Source: Gracilariopsis chorda
Taxonomy: Eukaryota > Rhodophyta > Florideophyceae > Gracilariales > Gracilariaceae
Assembly: GCA_003194525.1 (NCBI GenBank)
Contig: NBIV01000036.1
Span: forward strand, 248,001 to 312,000
DNA length: 64,000 nucleotides
Direction: 5' to 3'
A model generated the notes under the pieces. It searched no databases. It saw only the letters and a list, made by a program, of their open reading frames with translations, and was not told where the DNA came from. The translations under genes were made by a program, and so were the position numbers. Shown piece after piece: positions 44,340 through 53,941 of this stretch. Numbering within the stretch: the stretch's first letter is position 1; each line of letters opens with the position of its first letter.

Positions 44340-47300
44340 ATAATATGGAATGGAATGACCTGATATAATGGAATAATCAGTCATGTCGCAAATGGTGGCA
44401 GTGGTGGCAGACTTGGTCATAGCGAGTTGGTTGACACGAGGGTGCTGGAATCATCTGCTGCAATCACCAGATATTGTATAGACACAGGAATACCCTAAAC
44501 AGAACAGTGCCATTGCCCAGCTGGTTTTTTATGTCTCCTGACAGGTTGTTATGGGTTATTATCTAGACTTAGTATTAATAACTAGAGACTATTGACAAAG
44601 CCTAATTTTCTATGAAAGCCCGAGGTCGGTGGCCTCCAAGCCAAGTCGGGCCAGACCACTCCTTCCTTCTTTGGGAGACACCACCTTGTCTTAGAGCAGT
44701 CTGCTCTTCTTTGCAATCAATGACACTCTACACCACCCACCCCTTTACTTGTTGCGAATTTGTCTCCTGCATTGTTCTACGTGATTGTAATACACTGCCT
44801 TTGTCTGGGCCCGTCTTTTGCAGCTTGGTACAATTTGGCCACGTACTAGACCTAAGGTTTTGGTCGTACGTGTTGACCATTGTGCTATATTAGGCCTGAT
44901 CATCAGTACTACGCTAGATCTAACGTTTTGGTCGCGTTGAATATCTGTTGGTGTAGTTTCTTTGCTACACTGTCCCGGACTTTGTCGCCCGTTGTGTTGT
45001 ACGGTCATTGCCGGGGTTTCTTTCTACCTTTCACCTTGGGTCTTTGTCACAGTTTGTGCCTATTCACTACATTGGCATTGCACGCCTGTGCTGGTACTCT
45101 CGAGCTACGAACCCATTTCTTGTCCTCTTCTAGCCAAGAAGGGGGCATATTAAGGACTGTCTTCGTCCTGTGTCGTTTCCTTGTGCAAAATGACACTCAA
45201 AACTACCATGTTTGCCCGAGCAAAGGAAGAAGTCGGTCAAGAATCTTATTAGACAGTGTTCGTATAAATTCCTTGGTTTCCTGCAGAGAGAAAAATATAT
45301 TCAACCAGATAAGTCTCACCCTCATGTGTGTGTGTGTTTTTTGCGTTTTTCACTCTCTACAAGTAGAAGGCTAATCATCAATTCGACGACTGAGTTCTAC
45401 AAATAGACCCAATCGCATCTCCATTTGGCTTCGTCATCCGTCGTAACTTTATAGTGTTTTATAGCCTTTTCGGAAGGTCGCCACAACTCGACGAGCGCCG
45501 CATGTGCCCTGAACAGGACTGGCCAGTACCTTGCAGTTCTCCCTCACCACAACGGTATCCAGCACAAAGCGATTTAAAATCGTGATTCCAGATGGGCTAC
45601 GACAACTTTGGCACCCACTCACCCTCATGTTGTACGTAGACTTCAACGACCCACAGTAAAAGAGGAGAAGAAGAAGAACGCAATTACTCTCGAAACTGTC
45701 GCCAAGTCGCGAGTAGGATGTTACACGTTTTCGTTTCCTGCTTTAGAAGAAGGGGGTTTCCTTGGCTTTGCTGCCTACTTCTCCATCTTTGTAATGATCA
45801 GAATGTCATTCTATGCGCGGGGTCGTCGAAGGATTAATCACGAAGTCTGGCAATCAGGCCAAGCTCTCAATTGCTTGCAGTCTGAACAGCCCCCTGCAAG
45901 AAGGATACCTATGCTCGTTAGCGCTGGGCCCGAATTCAAAAATAGAAAAAAGAGAAAGTGCACTGTCGATACTTCTGTCCTTCTAGCACCACATCAAGTG
46001 CTACGTAGGAGACAGGGAGTACCTTCATTCACGCCGAGTGACGGCATTACACTCGTCAAAATGAATCATGGTGCTCTTGTACATGACGTAACGGTTCGAT
46101 GTAGCTGCTTGAGCGAGGCTTGGAAAAGGAGTACTCATTGCCATTGGACCCTCGAAACTCCCGCCGCTCCAGCTCTGTACTTGCTCTTGCTATGGATGAC
46201 AAATGAGCAAAAGCAATGATTCAGCCACACGGGAAATGATGGAAAAAAGCCCTAATCAGTTCCTGTCACTGGTTTAATAAAAAAGCAGGTAAGACCTTAC
46301 GACTTCGTGACACCACTCGAGAACGCATTCTCATTCGTAATACATTCTGGTTAAATTTCAAGCGTCAAGTCGCCCAAGCTAGCAGTTCTACAAATGTATA
46401 ACCGACCTATGTACGCTGTCTCCTATTTACCCTTGGTCAATACTAGCGCGTGGGAGAACCGTGTACTGCTTCCGACTCGAAAAGTTCAAGGTCCGCAGAA
46501 TGCTTACGACACACATCCGGAGGCCCTCAATGCCACAGACGGAAATGCTCTCTCCTGGCCGCCCGTTTCCCATATCTCCCACTCGGATCGTGGGACGTGT
46601 AAGGATTATCCATATATCTGGAGCTAGGCACGAGTGCAAGTGAGCCACCTTCGTGCTCCTCGCACTCGAAGAGGCAAATGACACTTCGAGAACAGGATGG
46701 TCACGCGGCACACTGCCATCCTGCAAGATGGAAAGCCCATGGCCACGGGAAATGCGGCACTTGTTACACGCCCATTGGCTGCTATCACCGGAGCCACTGT
46801 ACAGTACTGCCACTGGCCACACCGTACCGATTCGCCAGAATTGAAATTCGACAAATCATCTGCCGCCGTCGCGAGTATGAGGGGTCAGCGAGGTACAAGG
46901 GGTGGGTACTAGTATTTCCCGCCAGAATTTCGCCGTGCTGTTGATAGTAACTGCCAAAATCGTACCGTTTGGGCACATTCGCGGTTCCCCACCCACCCTT
47001 CCTCGCCTGCTATTTCCACCCATCCCGAGTGATTATTAACCTTCTCCACGCGCTGCATGCCGAGGCATGTGCAGCAATTCATCACCAAACTGCGTACCCA
47101 AAGCCGCCTGTCCCACAACATTCGTTACGCATCTTTCCCCCGTACCCGCACACCTGCTTCCCTTCGCAGAACTCACAAACCACTTTCCTTACTTCTTTTG
47201 TCTCTTCCTTACGGTCAGCGTCACGCTCTGCGCTGGGTACAATCCGCGTAGTGCTTTCCTTCCTTTCGTTCGTTCCCTTCCCCTCTAACCGGAGGTAAAG

Positions 47301-47486
47301 CGCATCTTCGCGCTGCACCATTTTTCGAATTCCCTACAGAAGCGGGCGTTGCTTCTCTCATGTCCCCCGTGGCCTACTTCTCTTTCTTCGAACCTAATCC
47401 GATACATAGCCGTCCATCGTTTTTGCCTCGGATAACCCGAATCAACTTGATTTTTACCTTCCTGCTCAAGGCCGAACTAGTACACG
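44340..47486. other. Intergenic stretch, no gene recognised
   Basis: Several open frames exist (for example 45,608-46,219 plus), but they lack ATG starts at the right place or any recognisable domain. An imperfect repeat built on GTTTTGGTCG occurs at 44,847-44,876 and 44,916-44,940. A pyrimidine-rich stretch (47,100-47,290) lies upstream of the 47,487 gene. This zone separates the mobile-element block from the host-gene block. Confidence 0.4.
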
Positions 47487-48545
47487 ATGTCTCAAGCTCC
47501 GCGGCAACACTCAAAGAAACCTCAGCATCGGAACGTGCAAGCCAATGTGGCATGTGCTACTCCACCGGAGTCTATTCATCCGGCTCCTAGAGTCCCGCAT
47601 CGAGCCACTCGAAGCGTTTCACGTGCGCTTGGCGTTCAGCGTTCGCATTTGCCGTCGGCTCTAGAGATATACAGTCGCCGGCGTGTGGATCGTACCACGT
47701 CGGTCCAAACCGAAGATCGAAGTGGGTCCGCCATCAGCAAGCCGAGGAAACGCTTCCGAAAGAAGGTGTCAAGCATATTTGCGAATAACACCGAGCTCAA
47801 GAAAAGAGTGGAGAAGCTTTTCATCGACATATCCCATGAAGAATTGCTCGCCTTGGCCGCCGCACCTGTGCAGCCGCGCAGGTTTGCGGCAAAGCCAGAT
47901 ACGTGCCCGCTCAAGTTACCAGATAAAGCGCTGAAAATGCTCGAAACCATTGCAAACTCGGATGAGGCGGCCGCTGCTAGACGGCGAATGAAGAACCATG
48001 AGGGATTCAAGGTAAATGCGTCGAAGGTTTGGGGTATGGAAAAGGTTGAAGAAGTTCGCAAACGCATTTCAAGTTGTTCCCCAATCAGTGTGCAGTCGTT
48101 TGAGAAGGTGTTTGACCTAGCAGGCGGGAAAGAGAACTCTTTGGAGACAAGTACCGAGAACGGCAGTCGAAGGAATGTCGAACCCCCCAAGCGACTGAGT
48201 GTAAAGTGGTTTGAGGAAGACGCCCGCATCAACGGGTTGAAATCCGAGAAGCCCCTGGACCGAATTGGAATACCCGCTGTGCTAAGAAAGCATGCGAGAA
48301 GAAACGAGAGAGGGTACCGAATCGACGGTCGGCCTCGGGCCCCAGGAGGACGTGCCCTTAAACGTACCAGAACGACGACACAGCGTCGGGTAACACCGAG
48401 AAGTGCAGACGCGTTTCAAATGCTGGTTCAGGTTGCAACCCAACAGAACTGCAGTGAGAAGGCAAGGCTGATGTATGAGTATCCGGATGAGAAGGGTGAT
48501 GAGATCGTACGGAGTTTGAAGAAGAGAAAATTGCGCTCTAGCTGA
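47487..48545 (+). CDS. Basic nuclear-looking protein with KEN box, unknown function
   Basis: A single open frame of 352 codons from ATG. I do not recognise the family. The N-terminal 110 residues are basic and Ser/Thr/Pro-rich with an RKRFRKK nuclear-localisation-type cluster. Residues about 115-175 contain helices (NNTELKKRVEKLFIDISHEE, then KALKMLETIANSDEAAAARR). A KEN box (GGKENSLE) lies at residues 215-217, the degron read by the anaphase-promoting complex, and its flanks are polar. The C-terminal end is strongly basic (RSLKKRKLRSS). The combination fits a cell-cycle-regulated nuclear protein but this is inference. It converges on the PAP2 phosphatase gene, 455 bases away. Single-exon structure is assumed from the open frame. 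Confidence 0.7.
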   Translation: MSQAPRQHSKKPQHRNVQANVACATPPESIHPAPRVPHRATRSVSRALGVQRSHLPSALEIYSRRRVDRTTSVQTEDRSGSAISKPRKRFRKKVSSIFANNTELKKRVEKLFIDISHEELLALAAAPVQPRRFAAKPDTCPLKLPDKALKMLETIANSDEAAAARRRMKNHEGFKVNASKVWGMEKVEEVRKRISSCSPISVQSFEKVFDLAGGKENSLETSTENGSRRNVEPPKRLSVKWFEEDARINGLKSEKPLDRIGIPAVLRKHARRNERGYRIDGRPRAPGGRALKRTRTTTQRRVTPRSADAFQMLVQVATQQNCSEKARLMYEYPDEKGDEIVRSLKKRKLRSS

Positions 48546-48629
48546 TGCTTGCAGGAGTTTTGACAGGCAGGGTTGTCCGTCTGTTGAAGCATTCACAGGC
48601 CTTCTAACTTGGGATTACTTTTAACACTT

Positions 48630-48635
48630 AATAAA
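48630..48635 (+). terminator. Candidate polyadenylation signal AATAAA
   Basis: Lies 85 bases after the stop codon of the 47,487 gene in an AT-rich stretch, a reasonable distance for cleavage signalling. Confidence 0.45.
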
Positions 48636-49000
48636 TTTAAACACATGTGTAAAGTTGAGCAGCGAATATGTAAGAGTGGGCCTGCATGGGAGCGGCTGAG
48701 GTTCACCCGTGAGTAGTGAAGTACGCTTTGCAAAGTGCGAGCACCCTAGGCTCAATGTGTATAGCTCTGCGAGAAGGCTGAGTAATCAGGATCGCAATGG
48801 TGTAGGCTACGGAGGGGACAACGAATGGGTTAGGAAGCAGCGCCGAAAGGCTCTTCTCACGTGTCCACGGGAGCAGACGTGGGACACCAAAGTCTCAATT
48901 ATAGGATTTGCTTCGCTGTACCTTCGTAGGTATTAAAGGTAACGTTGGTAGTTCCACAGGTTCAGAAAACGAGCACAGCCGTTGCGCGGACTGACAATCG

Positions 49001-49876
49001 CTAATGAGAGGCATGACCCGCACACGCGAGCAGCCCGCTGTCGGACACCAAACTATGTAGACGACAAAGACGGCGAGCAAGTCTCATGCTAGTAACCGAC
49101 ATTGTAGAACGAACGGCTCTTTCCACAAGCTTTGGGTGCAGTTCCTTCGCTCCAAACAACATTCCCCTCAACTGGTCCCTGAGACTCTGGCCCACGGCCG
49201 GCGGCACCCAGAACGGTACCCAAAACGCGACGTACGCCACCCCCAGAAGTAGACCGACGACCACGTCGAGAATGTGGTGGCGGCCGAGAGCGACGCGGCT
49301 CACACCGGTGGCCAGGGCCCACAAGACGACGCAGGGCACCACCACGCCCCAGACCGCCCAGCTTAATGGCAGCTGATAGTGTGCTGCAGCCACAGGCACA
49401 AAGGCAGCCACGAGACCAGCGCGTGTAGCATGACCAGACGGGAATGAAAATTGGTCTACGGCGTGTAGAGAGAGGGGGGCAATCGAACGGTTGTAGTGTG
49501 GACGAGAACGACGGAAAAGGGGTTTGAAAAGAGCAATGAGACCAAGGTCGATAATTGTTACCGCGAGGAGATTGACGAGCAGCGCCGAGTTTGTCGGTGA
49601 TAAAGAGGGATAAAAGAGAAGAACTAGAAGGGGAACAATGAGCCAGGGGACGCCATGAGCTGCTATCTCAAGCAGGTGGAGAGGAAAGGTGGGCAGGTGA
49701 GCGTTGTAAGAGCGGTAGATGAAGTAGGAGGCATCTTTGTCCCAGTCGACCAGAAGCTGGAAAGGTGAGCGCATCGTAGTGGGGGTGGCAGAGCGGAGGT
49801 CGGAGCGCTCTGCCACCTGCGTAGGGAGCAGTGGCGAATCGATGGTGAAGAGCTGTTGCAGTTGTGTGCGGCGCAT
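49001..49876 (-). CDS. PAP2-family membrane phosphatase (PLPP6-like)
   Basis: 291 codons from the ATG at 49,876. It has the full three-part active site of the PAP2 superfamily: KPLFRRSRP (residues 118-126), PSGH (146-149) and SRVALGRH (193-200), followed by D204. His149 and His200 would be the catalytic histidines. Hydrophobic spans at about 74-90, 97-117, 151-165, 172-192 and 204-222 fit a multi-pass enzyme of the endoplasmic reticulum. The family hydrolyses lipid phosphates; length and motif spacing resemble presqualene/polyisoprenoid diphosphate phosphatases (PLPP6 type), so a role in isoprenoid diphosphate turnover is likely but not proven. The last 65 residues are not conserved-looking. 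It faces the 47,487 gene tail to tail. Confidence 0.85.
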   Translation of the reverse strand: MRRTQLQQLFTIDSPLLPTQVAERSDLRSATPTTMRSPFQLLVDWDKDASYFIYRSYNAHLPTFPLHLLEIAAHGVPWLIVPLLVLLFYPSLSPTNSALLVNLLAVTIIDLGLIALFKPLFRRSRPHYNRSIAPLSLHAVDQFSFPSGHATRAGLVAAFVPVAAAHYQLPLSWAVWGVVVPCVVLWALATGVSRVALGRHHILDVVVGLLLGVAYVAFWVPFWVPPAVGQSLRDQLRGMLFGAKELHPKLVERAVRSTMSVTSMRLARRLCRLHSLVSDSGLLACAGHASH

Positions 49877-50734
49877 AAGCGGCTCGTATCTACACAACAG
49901 AGCACGGAGGAGATGTCCATATGACGACCATCACAAGCCGGCAATGCCTGACAGCCTACGTGGCAACGTGGCGCGCGTTGGCAGCACCGTTGCCCGCCGA
50001 ACGTGCCGTTGCGCACATTATTGTAACTTTACGGCGCTTTTTTGCCAGCCTTGACCACGTCATCATTCACTACCAAGGGTAGCTCCTTCCGAATCTTCCC
50101 TCCTCCTGCCCTCCTGTGGATGCGTTATCCTACCTGTTGGTTGGCCCCGGTAATCAACTCCCGGAGCATGCCAGGTTTGTGCTCCTACACGCCTTTTTCC
50201 TTCTTCCCCTTTTTCCTTCCGTGCAACTTGCAGGGGTCGTACTTTGTGGGGTTGATCTGTCCTTACAGGTCCGAGTGTTGGAGGAGGAATCGTTGCTGGC
50301 TAGAATTTACGTCGCAAACCCTTCTTTGTCAGGGAAGGCCTCGACTGCTGATCTGCTTCGCTTTCCCCAGGCTTATCATGCTATGCTAGCAGCATGTCCT
50401 GCACAGTACCACGAGCGGAGCAATACGATGGGCCCCGGCTCGGAACTCACGCCTGTCCACAGGGGCTTCCACACCGCAAACCCAAACCAACAGAGACTAA
50501 CGTCGCACACCCTACAGGTGCCGCACGTGTCCCGTCCACAAGACGCGCATCGCTGTCGCCATACCGAACTGACGAGCCCACAACGCGTCGACATTCTTTA
50601 CTTCCCATTCCTTCAGACATTGCAGAACCCAGTGAGAACTATCATCATATCACATCTCATATGAGTTGACCGTCATCCCGTGAAGCAAACAGCCCTTCAA
50701 ACCAATGGTATCATAGTTGCTAATCGCTCTCTCA
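49877..50734. other. Intergenic stretch between PAP2 gene and POP1
   Basis: Upstream region of the PAP2 gene and downstream region of POP1. A plus-strand open frame (50,116-50,664) has no ATG at its start; a GT...AG pair (GTAATC near 50,151; TTGCAG near 50,235) could mark an intron of an unrecognised gene. Evidence is too thin to call it. Confidence 0.35.
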
Positions 50735-52924
50735 TCAAACTTCAGGGGGAAGCACCGTTACAATACCGCCACGATAATGAAGCGAATCCGTGTTCCTGAA
50801 CAGCACCACCACGCCCTTCTTTCCACCATTTCTGACATTCGCTGCCCTCGGGAGCCGACGTAGAGCGCTCAGCGCGATAAAACCCGTTGCCACGGGACTT
50901 CCGGTTGACATACTCCAACCGCCAAGACTGATATAACCAACAACTTCCCGCGTAGGCTTCGTCTTGCCCTGCTTCGGTTCTGCTTTCTCCTCCCTTTCCC
51001 CTACGTACTTTGCACCCAGTTTCCGCATAGAGTCCATGTCCGCTACATTTGGTTCGCAGAGAATACCGTTTTTCTCTGGCCCGCCACGAGACAGTGGCTT
51101 GATGCAAACCCGAGCGAAGTGCTTGCAGTGCCGCTCAGTCGCTTCATTATTCATGCTGTTTTTTTCTTTCACCACTGTAGATGAGTGCAGGCATTGTCGC
51201 TGCTGTCCTCTTTTTAGACTGCTGTTGGTGATAAGTCTTTGGTACAACGATGTTCCCAAAAGCTCTTCCAGCAGCGAGCGATCTCTAACTATGCGAATCG
51301 AATCTTGAATCTCTACGTTGGGGTCCAGCCTTGGTCGCTTTGGTTTCCGGCTAAGTATTCTAATTTCGGAGTCTCTCACGCCACTCAGGTCAGGAATCAT
51401 AGGCGATTCGATCCTGTTCATCGTGTAGTTCACTCTTTTTGCAGGCGGACGACGGTGGTACCACTCGTTCTTGTTCAGCATTTCTGTCTCCATTAACGAG
51501 TATCCTACTGCTCCATCCTGGAAATCCTCCGGGAACACTTCAAGCAAGTTCTCGATACGAAGGCGACGCATTTCTTCAACTCCAATTGCCCTCGCTCCGT
51601 TCGCATACATTAGAGAATTCCAGAAAATCATTCCAGTTCCTGGGGGAATCAGCAAGTCATATCCTCCAGCAACTGACATTGGTCGTTGAAGCAGAATGAA
51701 AGGCATCTCCTCAAGCACGGACTTTCCTTTCCCAGTGGCAATGCGCTCCTTCCATAACTCTCGCTCCTTATCGTGCCATAGTTCACTCACAGGAACCGTT
51801 TGAAAGGCTTTCCCGATGTCGCCGGTACCACCCACGAGTTTTGCGTTCTCGCTCATTCTCTTCGGTGGAAAACTAGCTCTCGGATCTTCAGCGTGTCCCG
51901 CAAATACACAATCTGCAGGTAGACAGTTTGCCGAACGAGCCCGAGCTATGTGAGAGAAGTATATACTTTTGCACTGAAGAACTGAAGCAAGAACGATTCC
52001 ACTTCGAGGACCAAAGAGAGAGAAGATCTGAGGGGGGAATGTTAACTTTTGTATCTTCGTTGTTCGCGTGGCATGATTCACCAGTAATCTTAGCACAAGA
52101 TCAGTTAGGCTGGGTTGAATCCATACCCAAACCTTGGTGTCTTCTTCTGATTCTCTCATCACAACATCGCCTTCCGCGGACGGTACTACCTCTGAACGTG
52201 GCTGCCATAAGATGTCCGAAGGACCAACAGTTCTATCACCATCCATGATTATAACATTTGTGACGCGACGGAGGCCTTTAACCACGGGGTCTGTTGTCAC
52301 CCTCGAACCGTGTGCTCCGGTCGCTGCCTTCAATAGGGCTTTCAGTTTGTTTACGTTTCCTGTAATCTCTATAATGTCCAAGTAACTTGCGTCGTGAAGT
52401 ACGCATGCACGGGCAGAAGCTCGGTACGCAGAACGATACCCACGGTCGTTGCACCTCATGGCAACATGTCGTCCCCCAACATTCCCCATCAAGAAGCGCT
52501 TCGCATGCCATATATGTGTTTCAAGCCATGCTTCGTTCTTTGATCTGAGCTTTCGAATAGCTTTCAAGAAGCGCGCCTTCTTTCTATACTTTCGACATCG
52601 AGCTGCTCCTTTCGGACCAATTTGACGCTCAGGCACACCAGGTGGGCGTTGTTTTGCTAACTGAGCTGCGTGAGCTGCCCGTAATCTTGCTGGCATTCTC
52701 CTGGAGGAGTGAGACATTGTTCGTCGCCGACCATGCCATGCGAGCTGTTGATAAACGCGACGCGTTCCAGTGGAAGACGAAGTCGCATTTCGCAACGTTC
52801 GTAGCTCCAGAGCTCGTGCAACTGCAAAGTCCACGACATCCAGAGTTGTGTTTTGTACCTGACGCTGACGGTCCGGCCTGCTTCGGTTGTTTGTAGTTGG
52901 AGCCCTGGATATCGATGGTGCCAT
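50735..52924 (-). CDS. POP1: POP1, core protein of RNase P and RNase MRP
   Basis: 729 codons from the ATG at 52,924, close to yeast and human POP1 sizes (about 875 and 1,020) but shorter. The N-terminal POP1 domain shows the hallmark run of basic residues (KYRKKARFLKAIRKL) followed by WLETHIWHAKRF and a second cluster CVLHDASYLDIIEITG (residues about 100-200). The POPLD domain is visible at about 405-520 (GGYDLLIPPGTGMIFW, GARAIGVEE, EWYHRRPPAKRVNYT). The C-terminal part (PVATGFIALSALRRLP, VLFRNTDSLHYRGG) is the conserved end. The protein scaffolds the RNA in tRNA 5' maturation (RNase P) and pre-rRNA cleavage (RNase MRP). No intron is seen. It is divergent from MPP10. Confidence 0.93.
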   Translation of the reverse strand: MAPSISRAPTTNNRSRPDRQRQVQNTTLDVVDFAVARALELRTLRNATSSSTGTRRVYQQLAWHGRRRTMSHSSRRMPARLRAAHAAQLAKQRPPGVPERQIGPKGAARCRKYRKKARFLKAIRKLRSKNEAWLETHIWHAKRFLMGNVGGRHVAMRCNDRGYRSAYRASARACVLHDASYLDIIEITGNVNKLKALLKAATGAHGSRVTTDPVVKGLRRVTNVIIMDGDRTVGPSDILWQPRSEVVPSAEGDVVMRESEEDTKVWVWIQPSLTDLVLRLLVNHATRTTKIQKLTFPPQIFSLFGPRSGIVLASVLQCKSIYFSHIARARSANCLPADCVFAGHAEDPRASFPPKRMSENAKLVGGTGDIGKAFQTVPVSELWHDKERELWKERIATGKGKSVLEEMPFILLQRPMSVAGGYDLLIPPGTGMIFWNSLMYANGARAIGVEEMRRLRIENLLEVFPEDFQDGAVGYSLMETEMLNKNEWYHRRPPAKRVNYTMNRIESPMIPDLSGVRDSEIRILSRKPKRPRLDPNVEIQDSIRIVRDRSLLEELLGTSLYQRLITNSSLKRGQQRQCLHSSTVVKEKNSMNNEATERHCKHFARVCIKPLSRGGPEKNGILCEPNVADMDSMRKLGAKYVGEREEKAEPKQGKTKPTREVVGYISLGGWSMSTGSPVATGFIALSALRRLPRAANVRNGGKKGVVVLFRNTDSLHYRGGIVTVLPPEV

Positions 52925-53941
52925 TCTGCTCAAGATTTTTGTCGAAGCGGCATTTGGTTCAGTTTAGTTCGGATTCAAGGCAAGGGTTATAGGGATAACC
53001 TGCAAACAACAGCAGTTAGATGGTCAGCAGATGATACAGTGGGAGGGAGTCACACGTAAGGAGAAAAAGAGTTAAAATGTGATCCATCAGCATAAACAAG
53101 ACCCAATATCGTTCGGATCAACCCCGGTGCTCCGTTCAGACGCCTGGGTAGCAATTCTTTGTTCCTGAAGGGTTAGATTGCTGGCGTGTAGCTGCCTTTG
53201 TAGTAACCCTTTACCCTTGTAAAGGGATTGCTAGCCATGGTACAGTGGGTAATAGGACTGTCCAACGTTCCTGAACGGGAGGTTTTCTGGTAATTGAAGG
53301 AACGACAATGTAGTTTTTATTGGCAATTACGCAAGGTGGACGACGACTTTGATAAAGGACTGGCTTGTGCAGCGGATACGCCATCTCAGTCTCCGTCTCC
53401 GTCGTCGCACACCCACAGCCTTGAAGTGGCCGTTCTTGCTTTTCAAACCCTCCCACGTCTCCACACGGCTACTCATCCATCAATCATGGATTGTGCTTGT
53501 GAAGAGTGAAGAGTCTTCACATGCCTGCGAATACTCTTTGCAGCAACTGGTACGCACGCCAGCAATGCTCGACCAAATTATTTAAAACAAGGTTTAAATG
53601 TTCTGGCCACTGAAAGTGTGCAAGAATAAAAACGCCATACTCAATAACAAATCCGAAAATTCCCAGTTGTCAGTCAGCTATTGGATGTCCGAACTCGACA
53701 GCGTTAGCACGTTAGCGCATGTTGGCGACGGCGTGACGCATTCCATGATCCGGCTAGAGCTCTTCGTTCCTGCTCTTGAGTTTCTGGACTTACCTACGGT
53801 ACCCTTCGGTAAGAGGTTAAGGGGTAAAACGTGACTCTTCGTGCTCTTCGAAGTGATACCAAGAGTACTAAGAAACCCTCTGCCCCCGCACCACCGCGCT
53901 GTTTCCTTTTCTCCCACCGAGATCGATTCTCCTTTAACCTC
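52925..53941. promoter_or_regulatory. Divergent intergenic region between POP1 and MPP10
   Basis: About 1 kb holding the 5' flanks of both ribosome-biogenesis genes. It includes an inverted repeat with 8-base arms (53,207-53,214 and 53,219-53,226, CCCTTTAC / GTAAAGGG) and a 6-base-arm repeat (CTTACC 53,789-53,794, GGTAAG 53,808-53,813) near the MPP10 start. No TATA box is convincing. Regulation is inferred only from the layout. Confidence 0.4.
53207..53226. repeat. Perfect 8-base inverted repeat with 4-base loop
   Basis: CCCTTTAC-CCTT-GTAAAGGG, about midway between POP1 and MPP10. Could form a hairpin or be a palindromic protein site. Confidence 0.6.

Noticed and set aside
45608-46219. 203-codon plus-strand open frame
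   Set aside because: It starts on TTG, has no recognisable domain and its composition is not protein-like throughout; likely chance.
50116-50664. 182-codon plus-strand open frame between PAP2 and POP1
   Set aside because: No ATG at the start and no known domain; possible splice sites are not enough to call a gene.
53831-53941. Upstream extension of the MPP10 frame
   Set aside because: It opens with GTG; the first ATG is at 53,942, so the extra 37 codons are taken as leader.
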